Source: VXNJ01 sp965249595
GTDB taxonomy: Bacteria; Chloroflexota; UBA11872; VXNJ01
Length of the DNA: 64,000 bases
Reading direction: 5' to 3'
NCBI GenBank assembly: GCA_965249595.1
Contig: OZ252242.1
Span: 248,001-312,000, forward strand
Position numbers and translations under genes: made by a program. The notes beneath the pieces were generated by a model. That model was not told where the DNA came from and ran no database searches. It was given only the letters and a program-made list of their open reading frames with translations. Shown here piece by piece: positions 45,689-54,728 of the stretch. Numbering within the stretch: the stretch's first letter is position 1; each line of letters opens with the position of its first letter.

Positions 45689-46209
45689 GGGCGGTCGGAA
45701 ATTCTATCGCGCAACGCAATCACGACGGGCTGCGGAACCCATTGCGAGACATCCCTGCCCAGCGCGGCCACCTCGCGAATCCGGCCGGCCGAAATGTAGG
45801 CATGCCGGGGAGAGCCGACCAAACATACCGTCTCGATCGATTGGTCGAGGGCGTCGTTAAATTGGGCCAGCGAAAACTCATAGCCAAAGTCGCCTTGGGC
45901 CCGAATACCGCGCACCAAGGCCCGGGCCCCAATCGAGCGCGCGTAATCGACCGTCAGTCCTCCGTAGACGGCCGCTGCCACATTTCCCAGCGAAGAAGTC
46001 GATTCCCGCAACATGGAAAGGCGCTCAGATGCCGAAAACAGGGTCCTGCGGTCGGGCGCCTCGTAGACGCCGACGGTCACCTGATCAAACAACTTTGCCG
46101 CCCGCCGGATTAACGCCAGGTGGCCGTTGGTCACCGGGTCGAAGGTTCCCGGTAGCAGGGCATACAAGCGAACAATCCAATCCGGGTGCCGAACAGACGG
46201 CGGACCCAA
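45685..46209 (-). CDS. coaD: Phosphopantetheine adenylyltransferase
   Basis: Next-to-last step of coenzyme A synthesis. The nucleotidyltransferase motif is LPGTFDPVTNGHLALIRRA, followed by VRGIRAQGDFGYEFSLAQFND and ISAGRIREVAALGRD in place of the common ISSSxVRE. TTG 46209 gives 174 residues; the family N-terminus would fit TTG 46167 (YALLPGTF) better, so the first 14 residues are doubtful. It ends inside the DivIVA-like gene's start. Confidence 0.92.
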   Translation of the reverse strand: MGPPSVRHPDWIVRLYALLPGTFDPVTNGHLALIRRAAKLFDQVTVGVYEAPDRRTLFSASERLSMLRESTSSLGNVAAAVYGGLTVDYARSIGARALVRGIRAQGDFGYEFSLAQFNDALDQSIETVCLVGSPRHAYISAGRIREVAALGRDVSQWVPQPVVIALRDRISDRP

Positions 46210-46256
46210 TTTTTGGCCACCAGGCCGTTGGCGAAATGAAAGTCTATTTTCGACCT

Positions 46257-46823
46257 CTAGGTTAAGGGAGCGGCAGCCCTGAGCACGGTCAGCGCCGAGT
46301 CGCCGTAGCGGTAGGTGCGCAACGGTTCCAGGGCGGGGGCATCCGGGGTCGGGCCCCGCCGAGCATCGTGCTCAATGACGACGAGACCGCCGGAACGCAA
46401 TCGCCCGGTAGCGCTCAACTGATCCAATACGTCCGCCAGGAGGCCATGGTCAGCGTACGGCGGATCGGCCAGTATCAGATCGAATTCCCCTTCGCCGCCA
46501 ACCCAGTCTTCAACTGCGCGCCGAACAAACTTGTGTTGTGAGCGCAACTCCAAATCAATCTGGGCGACGTTGGCTCGGGTAATCGAACGCGCGAGCGGCG
46601 AGCGATCGACGGCCTCAACGTAAGCTGCACCGCGCGATAGCGCTTCAATCCCCAATATCCCGGTTCCACAGTAGAGATCGGCAACATTTAATCCGGTCAC
46701 ATCGCCAACCACGTTGAAGAGGGCGCCGCGCACGCGAGCCGAGGTTGAACGGATGTCCCGGCGCGCGGTTCCGCGCAGGGTTCTCCCCCTTAGCGATCCG
46801 CCGGTGATGCGAAGGCTGACCAT
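46257..46823 (-). CDS. rsmD: 16S rRNA (guanine(966)-N2)-methyltransferase
   Basis: Methylates G966 of 16S rRNA, 188 residues. The N-terminus RITGGSLRGRTLRG is typical, with VADLYCGTGILGIEALSRGA for S-adenosylmethionine and the catalytic LILADPPYAD. It follows recG on the same strand and precedes coaD, an order known from other bacteria (rsmD-coaD). Confidence 0.93.
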   Translation of the reverse strand: MVSLRITGGSLRGRTLRGTARRDIRSTSARVRGALFNVVGDVTGLNVADLYCGTGILGIEALSRGAAYVEAVDRSPLARSITRANVAQIDLELRSQHKFVRRAVEDWVGGEGEFDLILADPPYADHGLLADVLDQLSATGRLRSGGLVVIEHDARRGPTPDAPALEPLRTYRYGDSALTVLRAAAPLT

Positions 46824-46846
46824 CGACCGCTACGCAATATTTAAAT

Positions 46847-48919
46847 TCAAGACTGTTGCGCCCAGCGGCGGGCGCGACTGTCGAGGATCTTGGACAACAG
46901 GACGTGCTCGGCGCTTGCCAACTCGGGGTCGCTATCGAGCACCTGCTGGGCGCAACTGCGGGCTGCTTCATTGATCTTGGGGTGGGCGAACATCGCGATC
47001 AATTCGGCATGGTAACCGCTTTGACGGGTGCCGAGCATCTGACCCGGGCCACGCAGTTTGAGATCTTCGGCCGCCAGCTCGAATCCGCTATTGGTCTTGG
47101 TCATCGCCTGCAAGCGCTCGTTTTCCTCCGCCTCATCGGTGTCTGAGAGCAACAGACACAGACTGGCCCGCCGGCCCCGGCCGACGCGGCCGCGCAGTTG
47201 GTGCAGTTGAGCCAAGCCAAAGCGTTCGGCGCCCTCGATCATCATCACCGTGGCGTTGGCAACGTCGACCCCCACCTCGACCACCGTGGTGGTGACCAAT
47301 ACCTTGGTTTGTCCGCTGGCGAAGGCCTCCATCTCAGCGCGCTTGCGTTCGGGTGCCAATTGGCCGTGCAAACATCCCAGGCGGCCACCGATGGAATTGA
47401 GCGGCCCCGCCCGCAGGCGTTCAAATTCTTCCTGCACCGAACGCGCCGGGGCCGCTTCTGACGCTTCGACCAGCGGACAGACGATGTAAGCCTGGGCTCC
47501 GTTGGCGACTTCAGATAGCAGAGTTCGGTAGGCCCGCGAGCGCTCGCTGGGCCGGGCCAAGACCGTGGCCACCGGCCGGCGACCAGCCGGAAGTTCGTCG
47601 ATTTGGGAAACCTCTATGTCTCCCCAGTAAGAAGCGGCCAGGGTGCGTGGGATTGGGGTCGCGGTCATGATCAGGGTGTGGGGATCACCACCCTTGGACC
47701 GCAGTTCGGCCCGCTGGCGAACACCGAATCGGTGCTGTTCGTCAATAACAACCAAATTGAGGTCGACGAAGGCGGCGGCCTGGCCGGTGAGCGCGTGGGT
47801 TCCAACGACAACGTCAATCTGGCCGGCTGAAACTTCCAGCCACAGCCGCTCCCGTTCTTTGGCCGTCATCTCGGCCGTCGCAACGGCCACCGTAATCCCG
47901 CGCGGACCGAGCATCCCTCGTAACGTGCGGTAATGCTGGTGGGCGAGGATCTGGGTCGGAGCCATGACCGCTGCCTGCTGACCGGCGCTGACGGCCGCTT
48001 GCAGGGCGGCGGCGGCGACCACCGTCTTGCCAGCGCCAACGTCGCCCTGCAGCAGGCGGGCCATGGCGTAGGGACGCTCGACGTCGTCAAGGATTTCGGA
48101 AATCGCCTTCTTCTGATCGCCGGTCAGATTGAAAGGAAGACCGGAAACAAACTCGCGCACCGCCGCGCGGGCGCCGGTTATAGGCCGGCTGCCGGCGCGT
48201 TGCCGGCGCTTTATCCGACGCCGGCCCGCTTCCAGGTGGTAGTAGAAGAGGTCGTCAAACGTCAATCGCCTGGCGGCCAACGCCAGGCTTCCGCTGTCTT
48301 CTGGGAAATGCCGTTGGGCCAGGGCCCGCCGACGCGAGGGCAGCCCAGTGGCGGCCAGGACGCCCGCCGGTAGCGGTTCGGGCAAACCCGGCAGGGCCTG
48401 CTTGATGATGCGGTCGATCCAATTGCGGCGGCGCTTCTGGGTAATACCGGGAATCTGCGGGTAGATCGGCGTCAGGCGGCCCGAATTGAGCGATGTCGGG
48501 CCGCCCAGGTCGTATTCCGGGCTGCTCAACTTGCCGTCGCGCATGGTCCCGAAGAACGCCACCTGCTCTTTGCCACGAAGGGAATCGGCCAAATAGGGTT
48601 GGTTGAACCAGATTGCTTGCACCCGGCCGCCTGGCCCAGAAAGGGTGGCCGTGGTGATGGTCAAGCCCCGTCGCGGTCGGCGCGAGGAGATCCGCGTCAC
48701 GTCGGCAACTATCTGGACCGGTCCATCGGTCGGCAGCATGGCCAGCGGCGCGACCTGGGTGCGGTCCTCGTGCGTGCGCGGGTAGGCGCTGAGCAGATCG
48801 GTGAGGGTATGGATTCCGCGCTGGGTCAGTTCGTCAGCCTGAGCAGCGCCCAACCAGGGCAACACGGTGACCGGATCGGACAACCCGATCTGGCCACGGC
48901 GAGGGCTATTCGAGGGCAA
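46847..48919 (-). CDS. recG: ATP-dependent DNA helicase RecG
   Basis: Branch-migrating helicase of 690 residues for rescue of stalled forks. It has an N-terminal OB/wedge domain (LPTDGPVQIVADV), motif I MARLLQGDVGAGKTVVAA, motif II VVIDEQHRFGV, motif III TATPIPRTLA, and later VGVDVANATVMMIEGAERFGLAQLHQLRGRVGRG. TTG start, overlapping the fakA-like stop by 14 bases. The recG-yloV order is common. Confidence 0.96.
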   Translation of the reverse strand: MPSNSPRRGQIGLSDPVTVLPWLGAAQADELTQRGIHTLTDLLSAYPRTHEDRTQVAPLAMLPTDGPVQIVADVTRISSRRPRRGLTITTATLSGPGGRVQAIWFNQPYLADSLRGKEQVAFFGTMRDGKLSSPEYDLGGPTSLNSGRLTPIYPQIPGITQKRRRNWIDRIIKQALPGLPEPLPAGVLAATGLPSRRRALAQRHFPEDSGSLALAARRLTFDDLFYYHLEAGRRRIKRRQRAGSRPITGARAAVREFVSGLPFNLTGDQKKAISEILDDVERPYAMARLLQGDVGAGKTVVAAAALQAAVSAGQQAAVMAPTQILAHQHYRTLRGMLGPRGITVAVATAEMTAKERERLWLEVSAGQIDVVVGTHALTGQAAAFVDLNLVVIDEQHRFGVRQRAELRSKGGDPHTLIMTATPIPRTLAASYWGDIEVSQIDELPAGRRPVATVLARPSERSRAYRTLLSEVANGAQAYIVCPLVEASEAAPARSVQEEFERLRAGPLNSIGGRLGCLHGQLAPERKRAEMEAFASGQTKVLVTTTVVEVGVDVANATVMMIEGAERFGLAQLHQLRGRVGRGRRASLCLLLSDTDEAEENERLQAMTKTNSGFELAAEDLKLRGPGQMLGTRQSGYHAELIAMFAHPKINEAARSCAQQVLDSDPELASAEHVLLSKILDSRARRWAQQS

Positions 48920-50558
48920 TTACGAAGTCGTAATGATCCTGTCCGCCCGGGTAAGAATCGAATTCCACTTCCGGCCACCGGTCAGTGATCAGCCCCTCCA
49001 ATGCCGCCGCCGCGGCATCGTCGGTTGACGCGCCCCAATAGACCGTCGCAGTCTCCGGTTCGGCGCCGTCGATGCCGGATAAAGCCGCTCGCAGGGCCGC
49101 TTCGCGATCGTCGTCCGCCGCACCGAGGGAGCCGTCGACTAAGCACATGTACTGGCCTTCGGAAACCGCGACGTCGTCAACCGTGGCGTCGCGGACCGCC
49201 TGAGTGAGTTCGATCGTGACGACCTCGCCCATCGCATCCTCCATGGCGGCCACATTTCGCTCAAACTCGCGGTTTGGAACATAGGCCACCACCGCGGCGA
49301 TCCCCTCCGGGAGCGACCGCGTGGGCAGAACCTTGACCCGCTTTTCTGACAGCGAGCTGGCTCCCTTGGCGGCCAGGATTATGTTTTTGTTGTTGGGCAG
49401 CACCACCACCTCGTCGGACGTATTGGCCGCGATGGCGGCGGCCAGTTCGGCCACCGACGGATTCATGGTCTGGCCGCCGGCCACCACGGTGGCACCAAAA
49501 TCTGCGAACAGGCGTTCAAATCCGTCACCGGCGGCCACCGCCACCAGTCCCGCGGTGGGGGTTCCCAGCAAGCTGGCCGGGTGATCGTCGGTCGGCGCGG
49601 CGCCGGCGAACTGCACATCCTGCTGCAGGTCCATGTTTTCAATCGAAATCCGCGACACCGAACCCATCGGCACCGCGTAATTGAGAATCTGACCGGGCAT
49701 CTCGGTGTGAACGTGCACGCGGATGCGCATTTCGTCGCCAACCACCACTGCCGAATCGGCGTTGGTCGCCATCCAGGAGCGCATTTCCTCCAGATCCATT
49801 CCCTCGCCGTCGAGTAAGAACTGGGTGCAAAAGCCGTGCTCGTCACCGGCGTGTTCGGCCGCAAATTCGGCGAATACGGTCTCGTCACGCCCGGTGGCGG
49901 CGCTTTCCGGCAGGTCTTCGCCATTAAAGAACATCCGCAGCCCGTCATAGACGACCGCCACGCCCTCGCCGCCGGCGTCAACCACCCCGGCCTGGCGCAG
50001 GACCTCCAATTGCTCGGGAGTCTTGGCCACTGCGTCCCGTGCGGCCTCAGTCACCGTGGTGAGCAGTTCATTTAGGCCGGTGACGTTATCGGCGGCAGCC
50101 TGAGCAGCCTCGCCGGCGCGACGGGCGACGGTCAGCATCGTGCCCTCCACCGGCTCGGCGACGGCGTCGTAGCCGGCGCGGGCGGCTTCGCAGAATGCGC
50201 TGGCCATCTCCGGCACCGCGATTACGGTCGATTTTTGCAAGCCCAACGAGATCCCGCGCATTATTTGCGAGAGGATCACGCCACTGTTGCCGCGGGCACC
50301 CAGCAGCGCGCCGTCATAGGCGGCCCGGGCAACCTGGGCGGCCGATTCGGATGCCGCCTCGTGGGCCGCATCGACGGCACTTTTGAGGGTGAAGTACATG
50401 TTGGTGCCGGTATCACCATCGGGTACCGGAAACACGTTCAGCCGATTTATCGGTTCGATGTTGTCTTTTAGGTAGGCCAGCGCCATATCGAGGGCGCCAA
50501 GGAGCGAGTGTCCGTCATGGCGATCTGGATCGGGCTGGGCGTTGTTAGCAGGCGGCAT
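48906..50558 (-). CDS. DAK2-domain fatty acid kinase FakA-like (YloV)
   Basis: Predicted kinase of 550 residues. The N-terminal DAK2 (dihydroxyacetone-kinase-like) domain has RLNVFPVPDGDTGTNMYFTLKSA and ALLGARGNSGVILSQIMRGI, and the C-terminal EDD-type domain has LPNNKNIILAAKGA, as in FakA, which phosphorylates fatty acids bound to FakB in Gram-positive bacteria. No FakB gene is in the window. ATG 50558 gives a normal N-terminus; the frame is open to 50633. It diverges from rpmB, as in Bacillus. Confidence 0.88.
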   Translation of the reverse strand: MPPANNAQPDPDRHDGHSLLGALDMALAYLKDNIEPINRLNVFPVPDGDTGTNMYFTLKSAVDAAHEAASESAAQVARAAYDGALLGARGNSGVILSQIMRGISLGLQKSTVIAVPEMASAFCEAARAGYDAVAEPVEGTMLTVARRAGEAAQAAADNVTGLNELLTTVTEAARDAVAKTPEQLEVLRQAGVVDAGGEGVAVVYDGLRMFFNGEDLPESAATGRDETVFAEFAAEHAGDEHGFCTQFLLDGEGMDLEEMRSWMATNADSAVVVGDEMRIRVHVHTEMPGQILNYAVPMGSVSRISIENMDLQQDVQFAGAAPTDDHPASLLGTPTAGLVAVAAGDGFERLFADFGATVVAGGQTMNPSVAELAAAIAANTSDEVVVLPNNKNIILAAKGASSLSEKRVKVLPTRSLPEGIAAVVAYVPNREFERNVAAMEDAMGEVVTIELTQAVRDATVDDVAVSEGQYMCLVDGSLGAADDDREAALRAALSGIDGAEPETATVYWGASTDDAAAAALEGLITDRWPEVEFDSYPGGQDHYDFVIALE

Positions 50559-50710
50559 AGTTACATCGATAACCGGTGATAGCCTATTATTCTCTGTGCG
50601 CATTTCAATGTGCCGCTTGGCGTGTCCGATCAACGGACCGAGTCGGCCCTATACAAGAAATATGTCGAGCGCACCGACACAGAGAGTTCATTCCCGAAAC
50701 GGGCGTTGCT

Positions 50711-50941
50711 TTGGCCAAATGTGATGTTTGCGGCAAGGGCCGCCAATTTGGCCGCCATATCCGCCATAAAGCCTCGGGCCAGTGGAAATACCGCGCCCCG
50801 AAAAAGCCGCGCAGCTGGAAGGCCAATGTCCAGCGCCGGCGCATGCTAATCGGCGGCTCCATGCGTCGGGTCAACATCTGCACCCGCTGCATCCGCACGT
50901 CCACCAAGACGACCGATCGCTTGAGCGTCACCAGCCTCTAG
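50711..50941 (+). CDS. rpmB: 50S ribosomal protein L28
   Basis: Ribosomal protein of 76 residues. It begins LAKCDVCGKGRQFGRHIRHK at TTG 50711 and ends with CTRCIRTSTKTTD; the cysteine pairs CDVC and CTRC mark the zinc-binding form of L28. The open frame extends upstream, but those residues do not resemble L28. It is a single gene between divergent fakA-like and convergent rpe. Confidence 0.92.
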   Translation: MAKCDVCGKGRQFGRHIRHKASGQWKYRAPKKPRSWKANVQRRRMLIGGSMRRVNICTRCIRTSTKTTDRLSVTSL

Positions 50942-50982
50942 ATCTCCCAATTTGCCGGGCCGCCTCGATTGCGAATGGCGAA

Positions 50983-51007
50983 CTAAGGGTTGCGATTGAC
51001 CCCTTAG
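50983..51007. terminator. Hairpin between convergent rpmB and rpe
   Basis: CTAAGGG and CCCTTAG form a perfect 7-bp stem with an 11-base loop, placed between two converging genes and just outside the rpe stop codon. No T-run follows on either strand. A bidirectional terminator is likely but unproven. Confidence 0.35.
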
Positions 51008-51008
51008 A

Positions 51009-51683
51009 TTAGCGGCTGGCCAAGGCGCGCAATTGGGCCAGCGCTGGCCCAATTCCCGCTGGCGCTGAAAACACCGCCGAACCGGCCACGAAGGTGTCGG
51101 CCCCGGCGCGGGCGCAGGAGGCGATTGTCTTAGCCGCCACGCCGCCATCTACTTCGATCCGATAGTTGGCGCCGGTCTGCTCGCGCAGGGCGGCGGCGGC
51201 GGCGACCTTGCCCAGGCATCCTTCTATAAACGCCTGCCCGGCCGCGCCGGGCACCACCGTCATCACCAACAGCAGATCGAATTGGGCGGCGATCTCGTCA
51301 ATCGCCGCCAGCGGGGTGGCCGGATTGATCGCCAGACCCGGCGCCGCTCCGCCAGCGCGAATCTGTTGTGCAATCACCAGCGGATCACCGGGCGATTCAT
51401 AGTGGAAGGTGACATAGCGCGGGCCGCTCCCTAGCACCTGGCCGACCTGGCCGGCGACATCGTCGACCATGAGATGGACATCCAAGGGGACTTTGGACGC
51501 CGCCGCGGCGGCGGCGCAGATGTCGGCCCCAAAGCTGATTGCGTCGACGAAGTGGCCATCCATTACGTCGCAGTGGATCAGATCAGCCCCGCCCGCCGCG
51601 CATTCGGCAATCTGCTGCCCGAGTTGAGCGAAATCGGCGGCCAGGATCGACGGGGCAAACAGATTGCGGTAGGCCGCCGTCAT
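51009..51683 (-). CDS. rpe: Ribulose-phosphate 3-epimerase
   Basis: Interconverts ribulose and xylulose 5-phosphates in the pentose phosphate route. 224 residues: FAPSILAADFAQLG, the catalytic Asp in LIHCDVMDGHFVDAISFG, VPLDVHLMV, and the second Asp in IEVDGGV are intact. The loop usually reading MTVNPGFGGQ is MTVVPGAAGQ here. It overlaps the yugP gene upstream by four bases. Confidence 0.92.
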   Translation of the reverse strand: MTAAYRNLFAPSILAADFAQLGQQIAECAAGGADLIHCDVMDGHFVDAISFGADICAAAAAASKVPLDVHLMVDDVAGQVGQVLGSGPRYVTFHYESPGDPLVIAQQIRAGGAAPGLAINPATPLAAIDEIAAQFDLLLVMTVVPGAAGQAFIEGCLGKVAAAAALREQTGANYRIEVDGGVAAKTIASCARAGADTFVAGSAVFSAPAGIGPALAQLRALASR

Positions 51684-52372
51684 CGACGGAATCCGCGCCC
51701 CAGCAGGTAAGGAAGTCGGCTCATGGCCATGATGGCGGCCGCGGCATAGGAAAGGGCCGCGGCAGTTAGCACCCGCCGCACCGCCGGCAACTCATCGGCC
51801 GTTAAAAGATTGGCGGCCACCAACAGCCGCAACGCCCGCCGCGAGGCGTCAAATTCAAGCGGCAATGTCACCAAAGCCAGGGCTGCCGAAAGACCCAGCG
51901 ACAGGAATCCGCCGACCAGGGCGAATTGCCCCGGCCCGAATCGTCCAATAGCCGCCACAACCCCCACCATCATCAGTATCAGACCGAGATTGGAAGCAAT
52001 TTCGGCGGCCCGCAGAATGACCGATCGGATGAAAAGCAGGTAGCTGCCGATTTGGTATTGGGCCACATGACCCATCTCGTGACCGACGATTGCCAGGGCC
52101 GCCACTGAGGATTCGCCGTGCGTCTGCGGGGTCAGGCGAATCACGCCGGCGGCGGCATCAAAATGGTCGGTCAGATCCCCGGCCACGGATTCGACCTTGA
52201 TCTCCAAATTTCCGGTTGCGTGGAGAAGCAAATAGGCGGCCTCGCCACCGGTCACGTGCGAATTTACCGGCATTGCGCGGGCCGCCGCGTAAACCGAGCC
52301 GACATATAGGCGAACCAGGTAGGCGATTCCCAGCGGAGCCAGCGCGGCGATCGCTAGGGCGACGCGGCCCAA
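51680..52372 (-). CDS. Zinc metallopeptidase, YugP family (copy 1)
   Basis: Membrane metalloprotease of 230 residues with the zinc motif IVGHEMGHVAQYQ, DHFDAAAGVIRLTPQTHGESSVAALAI before it, and LEFDASRRALRLL after it. At least three hydrophobic segments, including the N-terminal one, surround the active site. TTG start. It is a diverged paralogue of the next gene and overlaps rpe, so it is in the same operon. Confidence 0.87.
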   Translation of the reverse strand: MGRVALAIAALAPLGIAYLVRLYVGSVYAAARAMPVNSHVTGGEAAYLLLHATGNLEIKVESVAGDLTDHFDAAAGVIRLTPQTHGESSVAALAIVGHEMGHVAQYQIGSYLLFIRSVILRAAEIASNLGLILMMVGVVAAIGRFGPGQFALVGGFLSLGLSAALALVTLPLEFDASRRALRLLVAANLLTADELPAVRRVLTAAALSYAAAAIMAMSRLPYLLGRGFRR

Positions 52373-52445
52373 GGTGGTTTCTTGCTATGGGTTAGTCGAG
52401 AGGACAGATTATCCGCCGGATCGTTCAAGCCGCGCTGAGAGATTC

Positions 52446-53222
52446 TCAATCGCGCCGACCCAGCAGGACGAAAACCCAGTACAGGATCTGCATCAGCGAT
52501 GCGGCCATCGCCGCCACGTAGGTCAGCGCGGCGGCGTCGAGGACCTTTTTGGATGCCGCCAATTCCTGCGAATTGGTAATGCCGTTGTTCTCCAGCAGGG
52601 TTAGGGCCCGCCGCGAGGCATCGAATTCAACTGGCAAGGTAACCAGCGAAAAGATGAGGGTTAACGAAAAAAGGCCCACACCGAGCCAGGCGATGCTCTC
52701 GCCGATCACCGCCCCGGTCATCATCATCAGAACGCCAATGATGATGACAATGTACCCGAAGGTCGACCCCACACGCACCGCCGGGACCAGCGTCGAACGC
52801 AGAACCAGCGGCCGGTAGCGGACCTGGTCCTGGATTGCGTGTCCGGTCTCGTGAGCCACGATCGCCATCGCTGCAACCGAAGTCGAATCAAAGACGCCTT
52901 CCGACAGCCGCAGGGTTTTCTTGGCCGGATCGTAGTGGTCGGAAAGTCGCCCGCCGACGCGCTCGATGCTAACCACGCCAACCTCGGCCATCTGGCGGCG
53001 GCGATCCCTGGCTTCCGCGTCGCCGCGCCCGGCGACCACGGTGGCTGATTCCAGTCCCACCGAACGCAACAGCGTCTGCGCCACCTTGTAGCCCGGCAAT
53101 CCGGTGGAGGTTGGGACCTTGGAATATTTGGCGTAGGCGGCCTTGACCTTGGACTGCGCCCAGAACATCAAGATCATGGCCGGGGCCATAAAAAGCAGAT
53201 AGGTTGGATCGAAAAAGAACAT
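52446..53222 (-). CDS. Zinc metallopeptidase, YugP family (copy 2)
   Basis: Membrane metalloprotease of 258 residues, closer to the YugP type than copy 1. Zinc motif IVAHETGHAIQDQ, preceded by DHYDPAKKTLRLSEGVFDSTSVAAMA and followed by VEFDASRRALTLLE. Hydrophobic segments occur at the N-terminus, twice in the middle and at the C-terminus. In clostridia a YugP gene also lies after fmt, so this place is conserved; the second copy is the unusual part. Confidence 0.9.
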   Translation of the reverse strand: MFFFDPTYLLFMAPAMILMFWAQSKVKAAYAKYSKVPTSTGLPGYKVAQTLLRSVGLESATVVAGRGDAEARDRRRQMAEVGVVSIERVGGRLSDHYDPAKKTLRLSEGVFDSTSVAAMAIVAHETGHAIQDQVRYRPLVLRSTLVPAVRVGSTFGYIVIIIGVLMMMTGAVIGESIAWLGVGLFSLTLIFSLVTLPVEFDASRRALTLLENNGITNSQELAASKKVLDAAALTYVAAMAASLMQILYWVFVLLGRRD

Positions 53223-53254
53223 CGTTTGCCGCTTTTGTTTTTCCGCTCAGAGGT

Positions 53255-54205
53255 TTATCCGGCTGTTTGGCGCGCGTTGCCACTCCAGCTCTGGGCCAAC
53301 AGGTTCTCGTAGCCCAACGCGAAATCGTGGGCCGACATTGGCTTGCGCCCCGACGGTTGCAAGGTGATGATTTCCAGCAGGCCTTCACCTGTACCTACGT
53401 ACATTCGGCCCTTGTGGACTTTGGTCTTGCCCGGCGCCACCTTGAATCGCACGTCCTCGGCCGGCCGGCATTCCAAGATCTTTATGCTTTTGCCGGATAC
53501 GCGGGTTCGCAAACCGGGCCAACCCAGGTAGGCGCGCCATTGATCGAAGATCCGGCGCGCCGGCAGTCCCCAGTCGACGTCGGCGAAGTTGCGCTTGATG
53601 ATGGGGGCGTAGGTTGCGCTTTCCTCGTCCTGGGGACGGGCGCTGTCAAGCCCAGCTTGCAATTTTTCCAACGTTCCGGCGAGCAGTTCGGCCCCGGCGC
53701 AGGCCAGGCGCCGCGAGAGTCGGGGGGCGGTCTCGTCTTCTTCGATTGCCACCTCCACTCGATCCAATACCGGCCCGGTATCGATGCCGGTATCCATTCG
53801 AATGACGGTCACCCCGGTGGTCAAATCACCGGCCGCGATGGCACTCTGGATCGGAGAAGCGCCGCGGTAGCGCGGTAGCAGCGACGGGTGCAAGTTGAGC
53901 ACCCCGCCGGGAGCCAGCGAAAGGATCGGTTTGTTGAATTTTTTCCCGTAGGCCACCGCCACCAAGACATCCGGACGCAGCGCGCGCAGGTGATTGAGGA
54001 CCGCCTCGGAATTAACGTCATCGGGTTGAATAACCGGGATCCGCAGCGAATGGGCCACTGCCACGATCGGCGGCGGTTTTACCATTCGTGACCTGCCCAC
54101 CGGCCGCGATGGACGGGTTACGACCTGTGGTATCTGGTGCCGATTGGCCAAGAGGCGAAGAGTCGGGCTGGCAAAGTCGGCGGTGCCGAAAAACACAACT
54201 CTCAT
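53255..54205 (-). CDS. fmt: Methionyl-tRNA formyltransferase
   Basis: Formylates initiator Met-tRNA. 316 residues: MRVVFFGTADFASPTLR, the active-site NLHPSLLPRYRGASPIQSAIAAGD with Asn-His, and GVTVIRMDTGIDTGPVL; the C-terminal OB-like domain follows. ATG overlaps the def stop by four bases, so the two formyl-cycle genes are coupled. Confidence 0.96.
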   Translation of the reverse strand: MRVVFFGTADFASPTLRLLANRHQIPQVVTRPSRPVGRSRMVKPPPIVAVAHSLRIPVIQPDDVNSEAVLNHLRALRPDVLVAVAYGKKFNKPILSLAPGGVLNLHPSLLPRYRGASPIQSAIAAGDLTTGVTVIRMDTGIDTGPVLDRVEVAIEEDETAPRLSRRLACAGAELLAGTLEKLQAGLDSARPQDEESATYAPIIKRNFADVDWGLPARRIFDQWRAYLGWPGLRTRVSGKSIKILECRPAEDVRFKVAPGKTKVHKGRMYVGTGEGLLEIITLQPSGRKPMSAHDFALGYENLLAQSWSGNARQTAG

Positions 54206-54699
54206 GCCGGGACGGCTTCTTCCCCTATGACCGTTCCGACAAAGCGCAATTGCCCATCGTCGGCGATTCGGTCGGTAAACATCACCCCGTCAAGGTGATC
54301 GATCTCATGTTGAATAATCCGGGCCGCTTGCCCGTCGGCGACAAAGCGCAGCGGTGCGCCGCGCTCGCTGGCCGCGCGAACCGTTATTTCGGTCGCTCGT
54401 TCAACCGGGCCAAACCATCCGGGCAGCGAGAGACATCCCTCGTCGGCGATTTCGGATCCGCTCTTGGCCACGATTTTGGGATTGACCAGGGTGCGGCAGG
54501 AATCGTCTTCGCCCCGAACAACGATCACCCGCAACGGGCGACCGATCTGCGGGCCAGCCAATCCCACGCCGTCGGCAGCCAACATTGTCTCTGTCATGTC
54601 GGAAGCCAGCTTGCGAATCGAGTCATCGATCCGCCGAATCCGTGCTGACTTGCGCTTGAGCATTGGATGTTGGGCCGGCAGTATGGGCAAAACCGCCAT
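54202..54699 (-). CDS. def: Peptide deformylase
   Basis: Removes the formyl group from new proteins. 165 residues from ATG 54699. The three motifs are DGVGLAGPQIG (usual GxGLAAPQ), EGCLSLPGWFG and the metal-binding IQHEIDHLDGVMF. The longer open frame to 54864 overlaps priA and is not used. It is placed between priA and fmt. Confidence 0.95.
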   Translation of the reverse strand: MAVLPILPAQHPMLKRKSARIRRIDDSIRKLASDMTETMLAADGVGLAGPQIGRPLRVIVVRGEDDSCRTLVNPKIVAKSGSEIADEGCLSLPGWFGPVERATEITVRAASERGAPLRFVADGQAARIIQHEIDHLDGVMFTDRIADDGQLRFVGTVIGEEAVPA

Positions 54700-54728
54700 T
54701 GAAAGCTTGTTGTGAGAAAGCAATTGTT

